Part shown: positions 11,131 to 23,968 of the stretch, piece after piece
Position numbering within the stretch: the first letter of the stretch is position 1
Layout: each line of letters opens with the position of its first letter
Source of the DNA: Phlebotomus papatasi
Taxonomy: Eukaryota; Arthropoda; Insecta; Diptera; Psychodidae
Assembly (NCBI RefSeq): GCF_024763615.1
Contig: NC_077223.1
Location: 90,396,627 to 90,460,626, forward strand
Length of the DNA stretch: 64,000 bases
Direction of reading: 5' to 3'
Translations under genes and position numbers: made by a program
Notes under the pieces: model-generated
What the model was told of the DNA's origin: nothing
What the model saw: only the letters and a program-made list of their open reading frames with translations
Databases searched by the model: none

Positions 11131-12949
11131 TTAATTGAAATAAAATGTGGGAACAGTCATGGTCGTTTTAGTACTTGAGAACAGTAATGTGCTAAAAAAC
11201 ATGCTCATTTTTTCATTGGAATAGCACCATAAGGGAGTCTACAAAAAGTCAGCTTCTTGAAGCTGCCCCATGTGTCCCATGTGCCATGCAATAAATAATC
11301 AGTTTAATTAGGTACAATAATCTCATTAGCCAATTTTTGTAAGCCCCACGTTTTATTGTTTTAATCAAAAATTGTACCTAATTCAAGGAGTAAATTTGCT
11401 AAATTCAGAATGTTCGATTTTAAAAAATATAATTATGATGTAATTTCCTTCCTTCGTATATCTCAGAAATGACTCTTTCGAGACTAACTGCACATTTGGA
11501 GAGAAGAAATTTATTGAATAGCTTCCGCAGGGTAGGATCCTTAATCACTATCCGTCTAGCAGAAAGTAATATTAATACACAATATTTTCAGCAGCCAAGA
11601 CAGTCGATCCATAAATTTGGGGATTCATTAAAATAAGTCAACATTAATGGGAGAAAATAAATAAACCCGGCATGGAAACGCTCTGGTGCCAAAAAGGACA
11701 CCCAAGCTCAAGCCTCCTTCCAGAAGGCTACCAAATGCACATCATTTTCCTACACCACACAATCATTCTCTCAGCCTCATATAAATTTGATGTAAACTGC
11801 TGCTCAAACTTTGGAACTGTCTGCATACACTTGTCATTGTTCCCAGAGCAATGCATTCTCTCTCCTCATTCCACATTCAGAATTCCAGAACAAGAGGCCC
11901 AGGAGGAAGAGGAGGGCACCATTCCTTAATTACATGTTTGCCTTTTCCGCAGAATCAGACGACGCTGAATTTCCCCAAAGTACATTCTCTCACTCGTTGG
12001 CAACTCCGAGGATTTATGGTAGCACTTTTGGGGTTGAGGATGGGGTAGAGGGTGCAAGAAAAAAAAAGTTTCACTTCCTTCAACCAAGGAAGGCGAACCA
12101 CATTGAGAAGATTAAGTTCCACACGCTCTTCATGTGTATGATGGAAATTTTCAAAACCCGTAACATTAAGTAGTCTTGAGAGGGAAAGCACCCCATGCGC
12201 CTTCCTAGAAAGTCCACTTCAGTGATTTAACGCCAACACCAAGAATCGCCATTCAATTAGGACACCACTGCTTAGTCCTAAATGGTGATGTTATGACACA
12301 GATTACGAGCTGTGAGAGGTTTTAGAGATTGCCATATAGACAGAAATGTCTTAACAGTATTAAGATAGTGACTTTGCCTTTGGCTTGACCTTTCATGAGA
12401 GAAAACTTCTCGTAGAGTCGGTAAATAGTTACCCTGAACTTGCACTGGGGTTTAAAAATATAATCTGGGAATTCTATGATAAGATTACGATGGATTGATA
12501 GAAATTCTTTCCTCTCTGCAATTCCAAGATCATTTCAAAGTGCAAGAATAAACTAAAGTGTAACTTATTTTACTGTCTGTAGGGAAAGATAGGGCAGTTA
12601 CAGACATGCATTATTTCTAGAAAATATAAAACGTTCAGATAATAGGGGATAGTAGGGGGTACCTATGGGGCATCTTTGAAATATAGCTTTTGATCTTAAT
12701 TTTAAACCAAAGTGAATCTTATCATAATGTAATTCATCTTCACATTTGGCTTATGGAGGTATGGTAATGTCCAGTTTCCAGTGCCATTTAAAAATATCAG
12801 GAATAGTCCCTAGTAATTAGGTTTAGGTTTTTCAACAATTTTAGTCGAATTTGATATTTATTTAAAAAAATCTCCCTTCATTTTTATGTTCCAAGTCTTT
12901 TGATAACAGCATTGATGCAATTGCATTTAATTTTAACATTATAGTAAGG
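11131..12949. other. Gene-free stretch, partly less AT-rich
   Basis: 11,650-12,200 has balanced composition and several overlapping short frames on both strands without recognisable motifs. A TAGGGGGTACCTATGGGGC segment near 12,652 resembles ends of the GGGG MITE group, but I could not find its partner. Confidence 0.35.
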
Positions 12950-13278
12950 TAGGGACTGGATCGTTTTCCGAAAGTGCTACTTAAACGCTTGTTTTTGGAC
13001 TGATGAAATTCTTTTTTACTTCTTCTAAATCCATAGAATTATTCACTATTTCATTCAGAAACATAACATAAAAAAATTATCAAAAATATTAAAGAAAATT
13101 TATATAATAATGATAATACTGAAATAAGTCGATTACACTTATTTATTTAATGAATAAAAATATTATTTTGGAATTTTCTCAAACTTGAATAGTTATATTA
13201 TGTTACTGTAGTGACAATATTACGGAAATAAAAATAAAAATATTATTTTAAGTGGATTAGTCATAAACGATCCAGATA
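12950..13278. mobile_element. Possible decayed MITE
   Basis: TA then GGGACTGGATCGTTTTCCG at the left, and an inverse CATAAACGATCCAG near 13,262-13,275 at the right. The right terminal bases and target duplication are not preserved. Low confidence. Confidence 0.35.
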
Positions 13279-13559
13279 GCGAAGCGCCCGGATTAACACA
13301 CTTGACTATATCGTGCAAAATTTGAAGGTTCGCAGTGCAAACCTTCGTGACATTGCTTTATAGTTTAGTACTATTTTTATAAGAGATATTTTTTACAACT
13401 TTATTCAAAAAGGAATTTAATAAACTAGTTTTACTTTACTAAATAATAATAAAATTAACAATTAAATCTTGGGCTTCACGAAGTAAAGGCTGTAAAGGAG
13501 TTGCTGAAGATAGTTATGTAACTTAACGGAAATGAAAAATGATTATTGCACTGGTTAGA

Positions 13560-14372
13560 ATATATTACCTGAGTTTTTTTTTTTTAGAAATCTCATCACG
13601 TTACTACAAATCTGAGAAAATATTATGTCCTCCGATCAGGCCTAAACTTTGTCAGACTGTATTTTACGGCTCCGTATCCGTCCATTTATCTGTCTATCTG
13701 GACTTTCGATCTTAATATCTTGAAAACTAAGAGCGATATCAAATTACGATTTTCGGTAAAGTTTATATAATCGAAAGAAATTTGTAACTCGGTACATTGA
13801 CCCCACTCCCACCTTTCCATTAATAATAATAATAATGATGGCACAACATTTAATACAGGAATTTAGGCTTTTCCGCAAGAGGAGTTCGGGACAACCATTA
13901 TTATTTCGTCTTATACAGAGACAGGGTTGTCAGTCCCATGCCCCGTGTAATCAGGTATAGTACAGCTTACTGAATGCAGTTCGAACTTCGAACACCTTTA
14001 ACGCCTGAAAAATTCCTGGTGACCTAAAGGGCATTTGAACACGGAACACTTGCATCATGGAATAAGTACCCTCCACCGTTCCATTGTAATACTTTATAAT
14101 ATCTAACAAACAAAGAACTTAAACCATTTGGATACCTTCAACGCGAGCTGTATGGCGTCAAAACCTAAAATAGGCCGGTCAATATGTCCAGTTCTAATTA
14201 ACATTTTGACTTTTTTTTTAATTGAGCGTTTTGATAAGCACTTCCATATGATAGTTCAAAAATTAAAACTTTTAGCTTCAATAGAACCGGAGATACAAGA
14301 GGTCAAAATTCACGAAATTCAAAACGCAGAATCTCCGGTTTTTTGACCGAATTTGATTAATAAAGCGCAACA
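13560..14372. repeat. Hairpin-family dispersed repeat, copy interrupted by a SINE
   Basis: TGTCCTCCGATCAGGCC at about 13,627, followed by TCCGTCCATTTATCTGTCTA, parallels TGTTCTCCGATCGGC and a TCCGTCCGTCCG run at 48,403-48,556. The sequence resumes after the SINE at about 14,100. The boundaries are uncertain. Confidence 0.35.
13822..14086 (-). mobile_element. tRNA-derived SINE, family 1 copy 3 (diverged)
   Basis: Same body as the other two copies (TGATGGCACAACATT, GGTTGTCAGTCCC and GGTGACCTAAAGGG in order), with a long AAT tail at the left. Its B-box is mutated (plus-strand GCATTTGAAC near 14,031), so this copy is probably transcriptionally dead. The head end is degraded. Confidence 0.8.
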
Positions 14373-15325
14373 CAACGACTATTTAATACATTTAAACTCC
14401 ATAGGGGTAGTAATAGGGCGCCGCAGTCGAAAACTCAATTCTCATGACACATAACCTCAATTGTCTCAACTTCCGGTATTTAGTCGAGAATATGTCCAAT
14501 TTGGTCGTTTAAGTGTAAAAACTGATCACTATCACATGAGTTCAGACCACGTGCCTAAACCAGTGGCTCAAGAAAAAAGAATTACCTCGATTCCAGAGCA
14601 ATCGATAAGACCAAGTACTTTGGCAAAATTATAGACGACCTCTCAACTATATTTGACCTTTATATCTTTCATCTGCAATTTCATCCAAACTCTAGGAGAT
14701 ATTCTGATTCAAATGAAAAATGTGCAATTGCTTCAGAAATTTGATTCCAAATTGCTGCTATTTCCCCGCTTCAGTTCCAAATTGCATTTGCATTCAATTC
14801 GAGTTTTTTCACTTTAAGAATCTCACCTACAATAACCTAATCTAGGTTTATGGTTAGTTTCTTTCTGCTCTTGACTCTTTTTTTCCAGAAACGTCATATA
14901 AAGAGCAATAATGAATAAATCTTAACCAGGTTAAAATTTTAATTTCTTTAAGTGTTTAATTTCTATTAAGAAAAAGTCTCTTTAAAAGAAATGAGAAAAA
15001 TTGGAACTCATAATCACGTAATCATATTAAGTTATATCATGTAACATTTTAAAAGTCGGTTGTTAAACAAGAAATCTAACAGTCGTTATTCAAAAGAAAT
15101 CGCATGACATTTCCTTTCTGAGGGAATGTAATGAGACGAAACAGTCAGGCTGGGTTTGCCTGAGGAAAAAGGAGTATAGAAAGCATCCAGATTCGGTTTT
15201 CTAGGCACCTAAATCGGATAATTGTTTATCCCAAGCCCCAGGACGTCAACATTCCTAATCCCTTACTAACATTAGGGGACTAAATTAAGATAATCAATTA
15301 AAATTTAGTAGGGTATTGGGGTATC
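14373..15325. other. Gene-free AT-rich stretch
   Basis: No open frame of note and no repeat structure recognised. Confidence 0.4.
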
Positions 15326-15577
15326 TTTAACACCAAACCTACCAAGACCGCTCATATTGACCGGTTTATAAACTTTTTAAAATTAACACATATTTAGACG
15401 GTACAATTCGCTATCAAATTTTATGAATTTCCTAAAATATGCATGTAATATATTTTGCAGTATTTAGATTCTATTTTTTCTTCTTTTCAAGGAAAATTTG
15501 TTGAATATTATCATACCTACCACAGTCTGTCATTTGACTGAGCGCAATCAAGAACGGTCTATAGGTTTGATGTTAAA
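15326..15577. mobile_element. Foldback/MITE-like unit
   Basis: TTTAACACCAAACCTA (15,326) and inverse TAGGTTTGATGTTAAA (ending 15,577) with a further AGACCG/CGGTCT pairing just inside. No clear target duplication. Interior AT-rich and non-coding. Confidence 0.5.
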
Positions 15578-16468
15578 AAACGGCTTTATTCTATTTTAAA
15601 ATGAAATTGAGCCTTATCATAATTTAATTTAGCTTCGCAATTGGTTTGCAGAGCTATATTATATCATGGTAAGATTCTATTCCATTTATAAATATGAGAA
15701 AAAAGCTGTATTTCAAAAGTGCTCCTCTTTCATTTGCAAAATAAGTCTTCAGGTCTTAAATCTTAAAATAAATTTTTAAAACTTTATTCGTATTCCTGTA
15801 TAGGGTTATCTATTAATAGTCAAATTCTTTTTAATATTTTAACTAAGAACAGTTTAAATTTAAACATAAAAAGCTTTACAAGCTTAGGGGGAGGAAAAGA
15901 ATAAAAAATACCTCTAGATAATACAAATTTATAAGGGGTTCACCAAAAAGATTAGAAATCGATATGTCTTACCGTTTGGCGTTTGACCTGTAACCCTGTA
16001 ATAAAAGTAGGGGACGGATACATCTTATATAATTTTTTAAACCATATCTGGAACGCCAAAATAGACAACAATTTCTGAATTTCCTCTCTTCCAACAATAT
16101 TTTTCCATGTCCGTGAACTCAAAACCGGTTTATTGTCGGTTTAAAACCGATAACTAATTTTCATTCCAAATTCAGTTGTATTATACATCTAAAGTATTTT
16201 GGAAAACGTTTAGTGTGATTTATGAATTTGTTAAAATCGGTCTTGAACCGGAAATGAATTGGTAGTGCATCAATTATAAACCGATAAGTAATTTTTGGTT
16301 TGAAAATCAATTCTGTTACTCCTATAACTATTCTGGGGGATATTTTGAGTGATATATAAGTCAGTATCGGTTTAAATCAGTTAAATTATAAATTTATTTA
16401 GGAAACAATAAATTGTAGCGTCTGTGAGAAATTTGTTACTTTATAAAGCTTATAAGAAATTCAGCGAC
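15578..16468. other. Spacer with family A-like fragment
   Basis: A CGATATGTCTTACCGTTTGG block (about 15,960) and several CGGTTTA/ACCGATA motifs at 16,110-16,400 echo family A. No gene. Confidence 0.4.
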
Positions 16469-17833
16469 AAAGGATAATGGGCAAAAGTGGTCCATGGTGC
16501 GACCACCAATGAGACCTATATCTTTGAATAGGCCATGGTATAGGTAACAACTTTTGTTCCGGGACCAAAGTTCTAAACCATGGGGGAAAAGTTCTAGAGC
16601 AAAAAATCTATTTTTTTAGAAGAAAAATAATCTTTTATTTAAAATGTTCGCATTTATATTGTCTTTTTTTAAGGGAAAGAATAAATTGTAACATATAATG
16701 TATTAAATTACTGCATATTCTCCAAATGGGCATAAAAGCGTATGTCTTTACAATGCATAATATGCGTATGAGGACATTAAAACATAAGAGCTCAAAGTCA
16801 AAACTTTGAATCTTATATCTCAGAGATTTATCAACCGAATTTGATCAATGGATACTCAATCGAAAGGTCTCGAAAAATCTTGCGAAATGACGAAAAAGAT
16901 AAGTTCACAAGTAGACCGCAAAGGGGCTTCAGGTTATCAATGGTTTCATATAAGAAAATTGTTAAGTTTCAAGATTATTCAAAATATTTTATATTATATA
17001 TTATGTATGTGTGATAATTTAAATGTGTTACACAGAGAGATATAGCCTCACTGTATTCATCGATTTCAGTAGAATCATTATATATTTTGACTTATTTTTC
17101 AAACTGTGGTTTATTTATGTATTTTCTTTTGAAATCGTAATCAGACTTTAAATGACTGAATAGCCTTCCATAAACCTTGTTCCCATGCCGAGTTTCAGCT
17201 TTCTACCTTTTCTTAGAGAGGAGTTATAATAGTGGAAAAAGTCCTCATTTTGTATGGGGACTGCTGGAAGGAGTGGCAGGAGGAAACGTATATGCACACG
17301 GTTAAAGAACCTTCCATTCCCCTTGATCCTATGCCAAGTTTCTGATTTCTACTTCTTTTCACAGGGGAGTTATAGTAGAAAAAGACATTATTTTGTATGG
17401 GGGCTACAAGAAGGAGTGGATGGGACAGGATACTGTATACATGGTTAAGGAACCTTTCGTAAACCTTGATCCCATAGCAAGTTTCAGATTTCTACTTCTT
17501 CTCAGAGGACAGTTATAATGAAAAAAAGTCCACATTTTGTATGGGGGCTACTGGAAGGAGGGATGGGAGAAAATGGTATTATCCATGGATAAATAGTTTA
17601 AGTCGTATATTAACTCCGTACCGAATTTCATCATAATCGATTCAGCCGGTCTTGAGTAATTCGATGTCAAAATAGTATTTTTTCGAAAGAATAAAAGCGT
17701 TTTTACAAGGACTCCCGGCGAATATCGGGTCTTGGTAGTTTTTCATCCTACACCATTACCTATAAAATGCGCCTAGTTCCATCTGTAGTCGCCACATAAA
17801 CCAACTCCCATATATTTTTGCCCATTGTCCTTT
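16469..17833. mobile_element. ~1.4-kb inverted-repeat element carrying a VNTR
   Basis: AAAGGATAATGGGCAAAA (16,469-16,486) is mirrored by TTTTGCCCATTGTCCTTT (17,816-17,833), 17 of 18 bases complementary. The interior has no transposase. It contains a TTCATCATAATCGATTCAGC-type block near 17,627 and a 143-bp tandem repeat. Only the outer 18 bases pair well and no target duplication is clear, so element status is inferred. Confidence 0.45.
17170..17595. repeat. Three-copy ~143-bp tandem repeat
   Basis: TTTTGTATGGGG recurs at about 17,250, 17,391 and 17,535. Each copy also has CTTGTTCCC/CTTGATCCC, then AGTTTC, TTCTACTTCTT-type, AGTTATA and GAAGGAGTGG blocks in the same order. The copies have diverged by point changes, so the expansion is not recent. 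Confidence 0.85.
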
Positions 17834-19609
17834 ATAAATCTCTTGACAAACCCGATAAGTTATTTTTTCTGTGTACAATAGATTTAATTTAGTAATGAAT
17901 CGTTTGGAATTTAACGTTCTATCTCATTAATCTGAACGACCATTTGTCAAACCTCAGTCATCAAATTTCCTTCTCTACACGGCACGGTATCCAGCTACAG
18001 AATTAATGGAAATGAGTTGGTGTAAAATTTGAAGCGGAAGTACTCAAAATATAATTTTACCATCATGACTCAATAAATCAGAGAGCTTTTTTGAGTCTCC
18101 ACGGAAGCTTTTTTGGTTGACATATGATCTTTCTTTTTGAGCAACATTGCACCAAAACACTTCTGGTGAAAACATTTGAATATCGTGGTGGTCAAATCGA
18201 CCTATTCCTTCCGTACTGCTTTTTTGCACAGAACATTAATTTACTTTTTTCCCTCTTTCCACTTCACTATCAGCTCTAATTGCCATAATTTGCATATTAA
18301 TGGTTGGGGATTGAGGATATGGTTTTCAGGGGAGGGTACCTGCTGTGAAATTTTTTCGGGTGCAAAATTGGACTGAACGGCTGAAAGTAAATATCAGAAA
18401 ATTTTGCCCAAACCTTCAATTTCCAACCCTCAAAAAAAGTTGTTTGAGGGTGGGCTGCATAGTCATTCTGTTTGGAGTATTTTGCTTGATGATTTGTTGA
18501 TCTTTTGCGCTGTTTCCCGACTATTGGCATGCAAATTACACATCAACACAGAGACCAAGTTCACGATGACGATGATTTACCACATCGCACATGAAATATT
18601 CAAATATTCCTCGTGGATTATCACGAGGGAAATAAACATGAAATTCATCATATCTGATGGGTAGATGTTCTATACCCAGCAAAAGTCCTCGGAAATATTC
18701 GCGATGAGTGTCTATAGGGGCTGAAAATGGTTAGGCATTGAGACACAGAGAATCACTAGATTATACTGAAACACCATTCATTCTGTCATCCAGTGGTTCT
18801 GCTAGGTTGCTTTTGGCAGGGAATAGCGACAGAAACTAATGAATTTTGTACACTACTTAACGGAGGGATTAGGCGGTAAATGGAAATCACCTCAAAAGGT
18901 AGATACGAAGTTTGAAGTATTTGCTATGTCTTCCATGAATTAGCACCCAGGAACATCCTTTGTTGGTAAGTTTTCCCGCAAAGAGTATTTCATGGAAATT
19001 AATAAAGCTAAGTTTGTCTCAAGCTTCCAGGACTTGAATCGCATGAAATTATTCTCTGCAAAGACTTGGCAAAGGATTGTGGCAAAATTCAAATTTTCAC
19101 ATAACTTTTGTAACTCTACAACAATATGAGAAAGCTCACGTCAAGCGTTATAATCCGACTTGCAAAAGAGCTTCCTGAATGTATTTTCAATCCCTAAGTT
19201 CAAAGCAGAAAGATCGTTAAAACGTAGGGAAAGATTCCAATTAAGATGACTGGGTACTATTGTATTTCCAAAGAAAAATAAATTGCAACAAAATGTTTCC
19301 CCTTTGTGGAATTTGTGATTTTAAAATATGCAACTTTTGCATTTTCTTTCTCAAATGTACAGGAAATATATTAAGTTTAGGTCAATACTGGTCATTTTAA
19401 GTTGCAGATGCGGAGCTCTATTTGAATTTGCAGACTCTATTTAAATATCTTCTTAATTTGAAATATTATATTTTAATCTATTAATAACGTAAATTTGATA
19501 AGAACTCACACCAAACCATATTTACGTTGACATAGTGCTTCATATCTTCTTAAAGTTTTCTTTTTCAAGATTAGTTCACTATTTTTAATTCAGATTCAAA
19601 ATTTTCAAA
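17834..19609. other. Gene-free stretch
   Basis: Mixed composition. Short frames near 18,044-18,664 overlap on both strands without motifs. No repeat recognised. Confidence 0.4.
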
Positions 19610-20471
19610 ATTCAAAGGACCAAAAATCCTTAATGGGTTGTAATCTGGAAGAGAAAAATATTGAATTGGTCAAAATTCCGAAAAGCCAAAACCCTAAACA
19701 ACGAAAATATCGAATAAGTCGATGTCCTGAAGAACCAAAATTTCGATTAAGCCAAAATACTAAATGTGTTATTATCGCAAATAGCCAAAATCTCGAATGG
19801 ATCGAAATCCGGGAGAGTGAAAGTGTCGAGTAGGTCGAAATTCCAAAAAACAAAAAATCCCAAATGAGTCAAAATCCAAAAAATCAAGATCTCAAATGTG
19901 TCGAATTCCTGAAGAGACAATGTTCTGAAAACTGAAAATCTCGATGAGCTGAAATCTCAAATGCCAAAATACCGCATGGATCTAAATCCCGATTAGCTAA
20001 AATCTCAGATATGCAAAAATCCCAAATGTGTCAAAATGCCGAAGAAGCAAAATCCTGCAAAGCCAGAATCTCTAATGGATTGGAATTCTTTAGACCTAAA
20101 GTCCCGAATTAGTCGAAATCCAAAAAAAACCAAAATCCGGAAGAGCCACAATCCCGAATATAATTAAATCCTAAATGCGTCGAAATTCAGAAGAGGCAAA
20201 ATCCTGAAGACCGAAAATCCCGATCCGGTTGGAATCCCGAAGAGCCAAAATCCCGAATGGTGCAAAATCCTGAATAGTCAAAATCCCAAATGGGTTAAAA
20301 CCCGGAAAAGCCATTATTCCAAATGGGTCGAAATCCTGAAGAGCCAAGGTCCCGAAAAAGTTGAAATCCGAAAGAGCCAAAATTCCGAATATGCAAAATT
20401 CCCAAATGTGTCGAAATTCTCAAAAGGCCTATCATGAAGAGCTAAAATCCTGAATAGGTTGGAATCTCTAG

Positions 20472-20612
20472 TGGCCTCTATGCACTATGAGAAATTTCTT
20501 TAAAAAATGCCTTTTTAAAAAAAATTTCCCCTATCCTTGTAAGCAGAAACGTCAGAATTTTTTAAAAAGGCAATTTGTGACGAAAATTGCTTCTAATGTA
20601 TAGACACCATAA
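20472..20612. mobile_element. Small foldback MITE inside the minisatellite
   Basis: Left TCTATGCACTATGAGAAATT and ATGCCTTTTTAAA pair with right-hand TTTAAAAAGGCA and TTCTAATGTATAGA. The unit array resumes on both sides, which shows insertion. No coding capacity. Confidence 0.6.
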
Positions 20613-20789
20613 GACTCTAAAATGTCGATAAGCCAAAATCCCGAATGGTTTTAAATCCCGAATGCTTCAAAATCCCGAAGACTCAAGATTCCAAATGGGT
20701 CGAAAACCCGAAGAACCAAAGTCCCGAATAGGTTGAAATCCAGAAGAGCCAAAATCCGGAAGGAGTCGAAATCCCGAAGAGCCAAATGC

Positions 20790-20915
20790 CCTAGACACAC
20801 TTACGACTAAAGCCGAGAGACGACTTAGTGGAAAATGATAGAAATGTAGTTTGAAGACTATTTCTAATAAAATTACGCTAAGACCTCTCTCGGCTAATCC
20901 TCAGGTCTGTCGAGG
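20790..20915. mobile_element. Small MITE inside the minisatellite
   Basis: CTAGACACACTTACGACT then GCCGAGAGACGACTTAG at the left are mirrored at the right by CTAAGACCTCTCTCGGC then TCTGTCGAGG, about 37-base imperfect arms. It is embedded between AATCCCGAAG-type array units. Confidence 0.65.
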
Positions 20916-21265
20916 CCCAAAGTCCCGAATTGTTCGAAATCCGGAAGAGTCAAAGTTCTTAATGGTTTGACATCTTGAACAGTCAAATAACAAATGTGTC
21001 GAAAACCAGAAGAGCCAAAATCCCGAATGTGTCAAAATCCCAGAGAACTAAAGTGCCGAGTGGATCGAAATCTCGAAAAGTCAAGATCCCAAATGGGTCG
21101 AGAAGCCCAAATAGCCAAAGTCCAGAATTGCTCGAAGTCTCGAATAGTCAAAATCCCGAATGGGTCGAACCAAAAGCTCAAATGGGTCTTAATCCCAAAT
21201 GTGCCGTAATCTCGAAAAACCAATATCCTGAGTCGTCCACATCCCCGAATGGATTTTGGTCCCAA

Positions 21266-23723
21266 CGATTTTCATACTTCTATTAGTATTAAGCGTATAA
21301 GGTTTCAATATGGCTTTAAACTATAATTTCATTAAAAACCTCAAAATTGATTTGCATCAATAATTAGTTTTCTGAAGAGCAAGTAATAAATTAATTATAG
21401 AATAATACATCAGAATGCTGACATCTATATAGTTATTCTATGATTGATCTCGATTTTGTAATAAATATTCTTTATAGGAACATTTGGATGATGTATTCAA
21501 GAAGCAATCCTCTACAAGTCAATTCATCTCCCTGGGAGTCCTTCAAATCACCCTGTTGATCTGAGGAATTTCGTTGTGATGAATATTCCGCATGCTGCCT
21601 GTAAATCATGCCCCCCATCGCGGTCCTAGTGACAGAATTTATGGCTGTTGAATAGGGAATCAATTTGCTAGATGCCACCGATAGCGCTTGGTGAATGTTT
21701 AGGGCATTTATGATTCCCATATTTACGAGCAAGATGGGACAGGCTTTCCACAATGTCAGGATATTTTTGGTCCATAAAAATAATTTCACAAATTGCGCTT
21801 TCATGTTACGCGTGTCGACTTTTCCCTTTCACCCATTCGCACGTTCCTTTTCACTGTGAATGTCGTCACTTTTCATTTTCCCACCTGGTTCTCTTACCTC
21901 CTCTGAGTACCTGATCCCGCAGTACATGTCACTGTTTATCGGCATTCCCGACTACACTCCTTTAGGACGGGATGCAGAGACCGAGAGAGAGAGAGGCTGC
22001 AGAGAATGTGGTGTGGCCATCCATTTTAAAGGCCATAAAGCTCACATAAAATGAACCGCACATAGGACAGCAAGAGCACTTGGGTCTGCTCTTTTTCCCC
22101 AAAAACTGAAGAAGACAAAGTACCCCCTACATGGGACGGCAAAACTTTTTCCTCATACTCTTTATTTATTTTATCTCTCACTTTTGCTTCTCGTCCTGCA
22201 AAATATATTGTTAAGAGTGTCCTTTATTTGTCTTCTCAACCATGTTACCCCTCTGCCTCCTGGATCTATGGCAAAAGTCCTTTCTTTCACCTCTATCGCA
22301 TATGCCACATGGGTATGCTTTTCCGCAACCTCCTTTACTATTTTATGATTTTCTTTTTTTTTTTTAGACTTAGCCAAAGAATAACTCTTTTGCATGTCCA
22401 TGCAAGATGGATAATAAGGAGTTTTCCAATTAACTGAAGGGTTTTCCAAATGCATGTTGCATGATTTTAAATATTGAACAAAGTTCTAGACGATGAAACA
22501 AACCACAGCAAATTGCTCATATCCACCTTCTAATTTTGTTAACATGAAACTCAACGGAGGAGTTGAAATTTCTTTAACACGAATAATGTTCCTTCCGAAT
22601 CAAATTTGTAGAATATTTTAGTTTTCCTTTCCTGTATTGCGGAATTCAATACAGAATAAACAATTTCAAAGTTTCATGCATTCAGATTCTTAGGAGTGTT
22701 TGTTGTGCTGTACATAGAAGTTTAAATTATACAGTAAATCTATATTTTAAAAATGTTGAAATTTAAAGAAAAAACAACAGGATATCGTTATGTGAAATAT
22801 GCTTATAAATAATATATACCTGAGAGGTGATGTAAACCTGGATGTAAATGTTTAGCGAGATAATCCACGGATTTACGCAGATTTACGGAATAATTCATTT
22901 CAAACTTATTCTAACATTACAGCAAAATGAAAAGTACTTTGGTGAAAATGCAAGGTCAAAATCAAATTTGGTACCGGAAATATATAATTTTTAAACGCCC
23001 AAAAATACTGAAATATGTTTGGGAAAATTAAGAAGTCTGATTAATCTTAACATTTCCAGCTTAGTTTAAAGGGACTTTATGGTCATTTTCCAGTTTTCTA
23101 CTGACCAATGAGATTTTACTGTTCGAACTGAAAGATAGGGCAGAATATTATAAACCACTCTTCATTATGTTACCGCGCTAGAGATAAAACCGAAAGAGAT
23201 ATCAACTTCCGGTCTCAGCTAACCCCATATTAAAAAAAACCATTCCATAGATACGTTTCTTCATCTTTTCGTCACTCCGCTATACCCCTATAAAACCATA
23301 TTTCCCAATTAGGTTTCCTGAAAACATCTCCAAAGTTAAAGTTTAGCCGCTCTGGAGGGCCTATTTTAACTGTTTCAATTAAAATTTACTTACTTCTAAG
23401 AACGAAAAACAAGCGCTCAAACAATTCACAAATACGAACTACATAGGGTCGGAGGAACGTCTGTTCGACAGGGAATCCCTATTGACACTTTTGTCAAAAT
23501 GTTGAAAATTATTAAATGTATCTAATAAAATATAAGTAATATAACGTTTTTTTCTGTCATATACCTTTTACTATAAACAGAGATGTTCAAATTTCGTATC
23601 CCAAATGGTACAGAGTTTGGTGCCAGTAGGTGCTGACACGAGTTCTTAAAGTGTCAATAGACGTTCCTTTCACCCTAACTATTTTTCTCAAGGGGTTATT
23701 CATATGCAAATAGAGTGGCTTGA
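21266..23723. other. Stretch with one candidate ORF, otherwise gene-free
   Basis: Apart from the minus-strand frame at 21,472-21,804, no open frame looks coding. 21,800-22,460 has balanced base composition, like unique DNA. 23,140-23,300 holds a family A-like block (AAAGAGATATCAACTTCCGG, inverted). Confidence 0.4.
21472..21804 (-). CDS. Hypothetical small ORF, doubtful
   Basis: A 110-codon frame whose product starts MKAQFVKLFLW. Residues 1-45 are largely hydrophobic with a possible single membrane segment or signal anchor (residues about 20-43). The C-terminal half is polar, rich in Ser, Gln, Asp. The local GC content is higher than the surrounding AT-rich DNA and the frame has no low-complexity bias. 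It could be a genuine small secreted or membrane protein exon, or chance. I recognise no family, and no intron or neighbouring exon supports it. Confidence 0.2.
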   Translation of the reverse strand: MKAQFVKLFLWTKNILTLWKACPILLVNMGIINALNIHQALSVASSKLIPYSTAINSVTRTAMGGMIYRQHAEYSSQRNSSDQQGDLKDSQGDELTCRGLLLEYIIQMFL

Positions 23724-23968
23724 GTTTCCGGGTTCCCTGTGGAAATACATAGGTTCCCTGTGAGTTCCCTGAAAAAATGTATGAGTTCCCCGGGTTCCCT
23801 GAAAAAATGTATGTGTTCCCCGAGTTCCCTAAAAATTGTATGGGTTCCCCGGGTTCTCTAAAAAAAAAATGCATGGGTTTTCCGGGTTCCCCGTGAGCTC
23901 CCTGAAAAAATGTATGGGTTCCTCGAGTTCCCCGAGTTCCCTGGTTAGATTGTCTCGAGTTCCCCGAA
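23724..23968. repeat. ~30-bp GAGTTCCC/GGGTTCCC minisatellite
   Basis: About seven imperfect units of the form GGTTCCCTGAAAAAATGTAT followed by GGGTTCCCCG. Units near the ends shorten to GAGTTCCCC repeats. A minus-strand frame across it (NSGNTYIFSGNPGNS pattern) is the translation of the repeat, not evidence of a gene. Confidence 0.85.

Larger units (their letters stand above)
19610..21265. repeat. Decayed ~17-bp minisatellite with dimer register
   Basis: Dozens of degenerate units alternate between CCAAAATCCCGAATGGG-like and TCGAAATCCCGAAGAG-like versions, giving a ~34-bp dimer. Units are far more diverged than the 22-bp array at 31,610. Short frames encoding repeats such as PKSRK or FGILTI are by-products. 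Two MITEs interrupt the array (20,472-20,612 and 20,790-20,915). Confidence 0.85.

Noticed and set aside
23587..23874. Minus-strand ORF with NSGNTYIFSGNPGNS-like repeats
   Set aside because: It is the translation of the ~30-bp TTCCC minisatellite.
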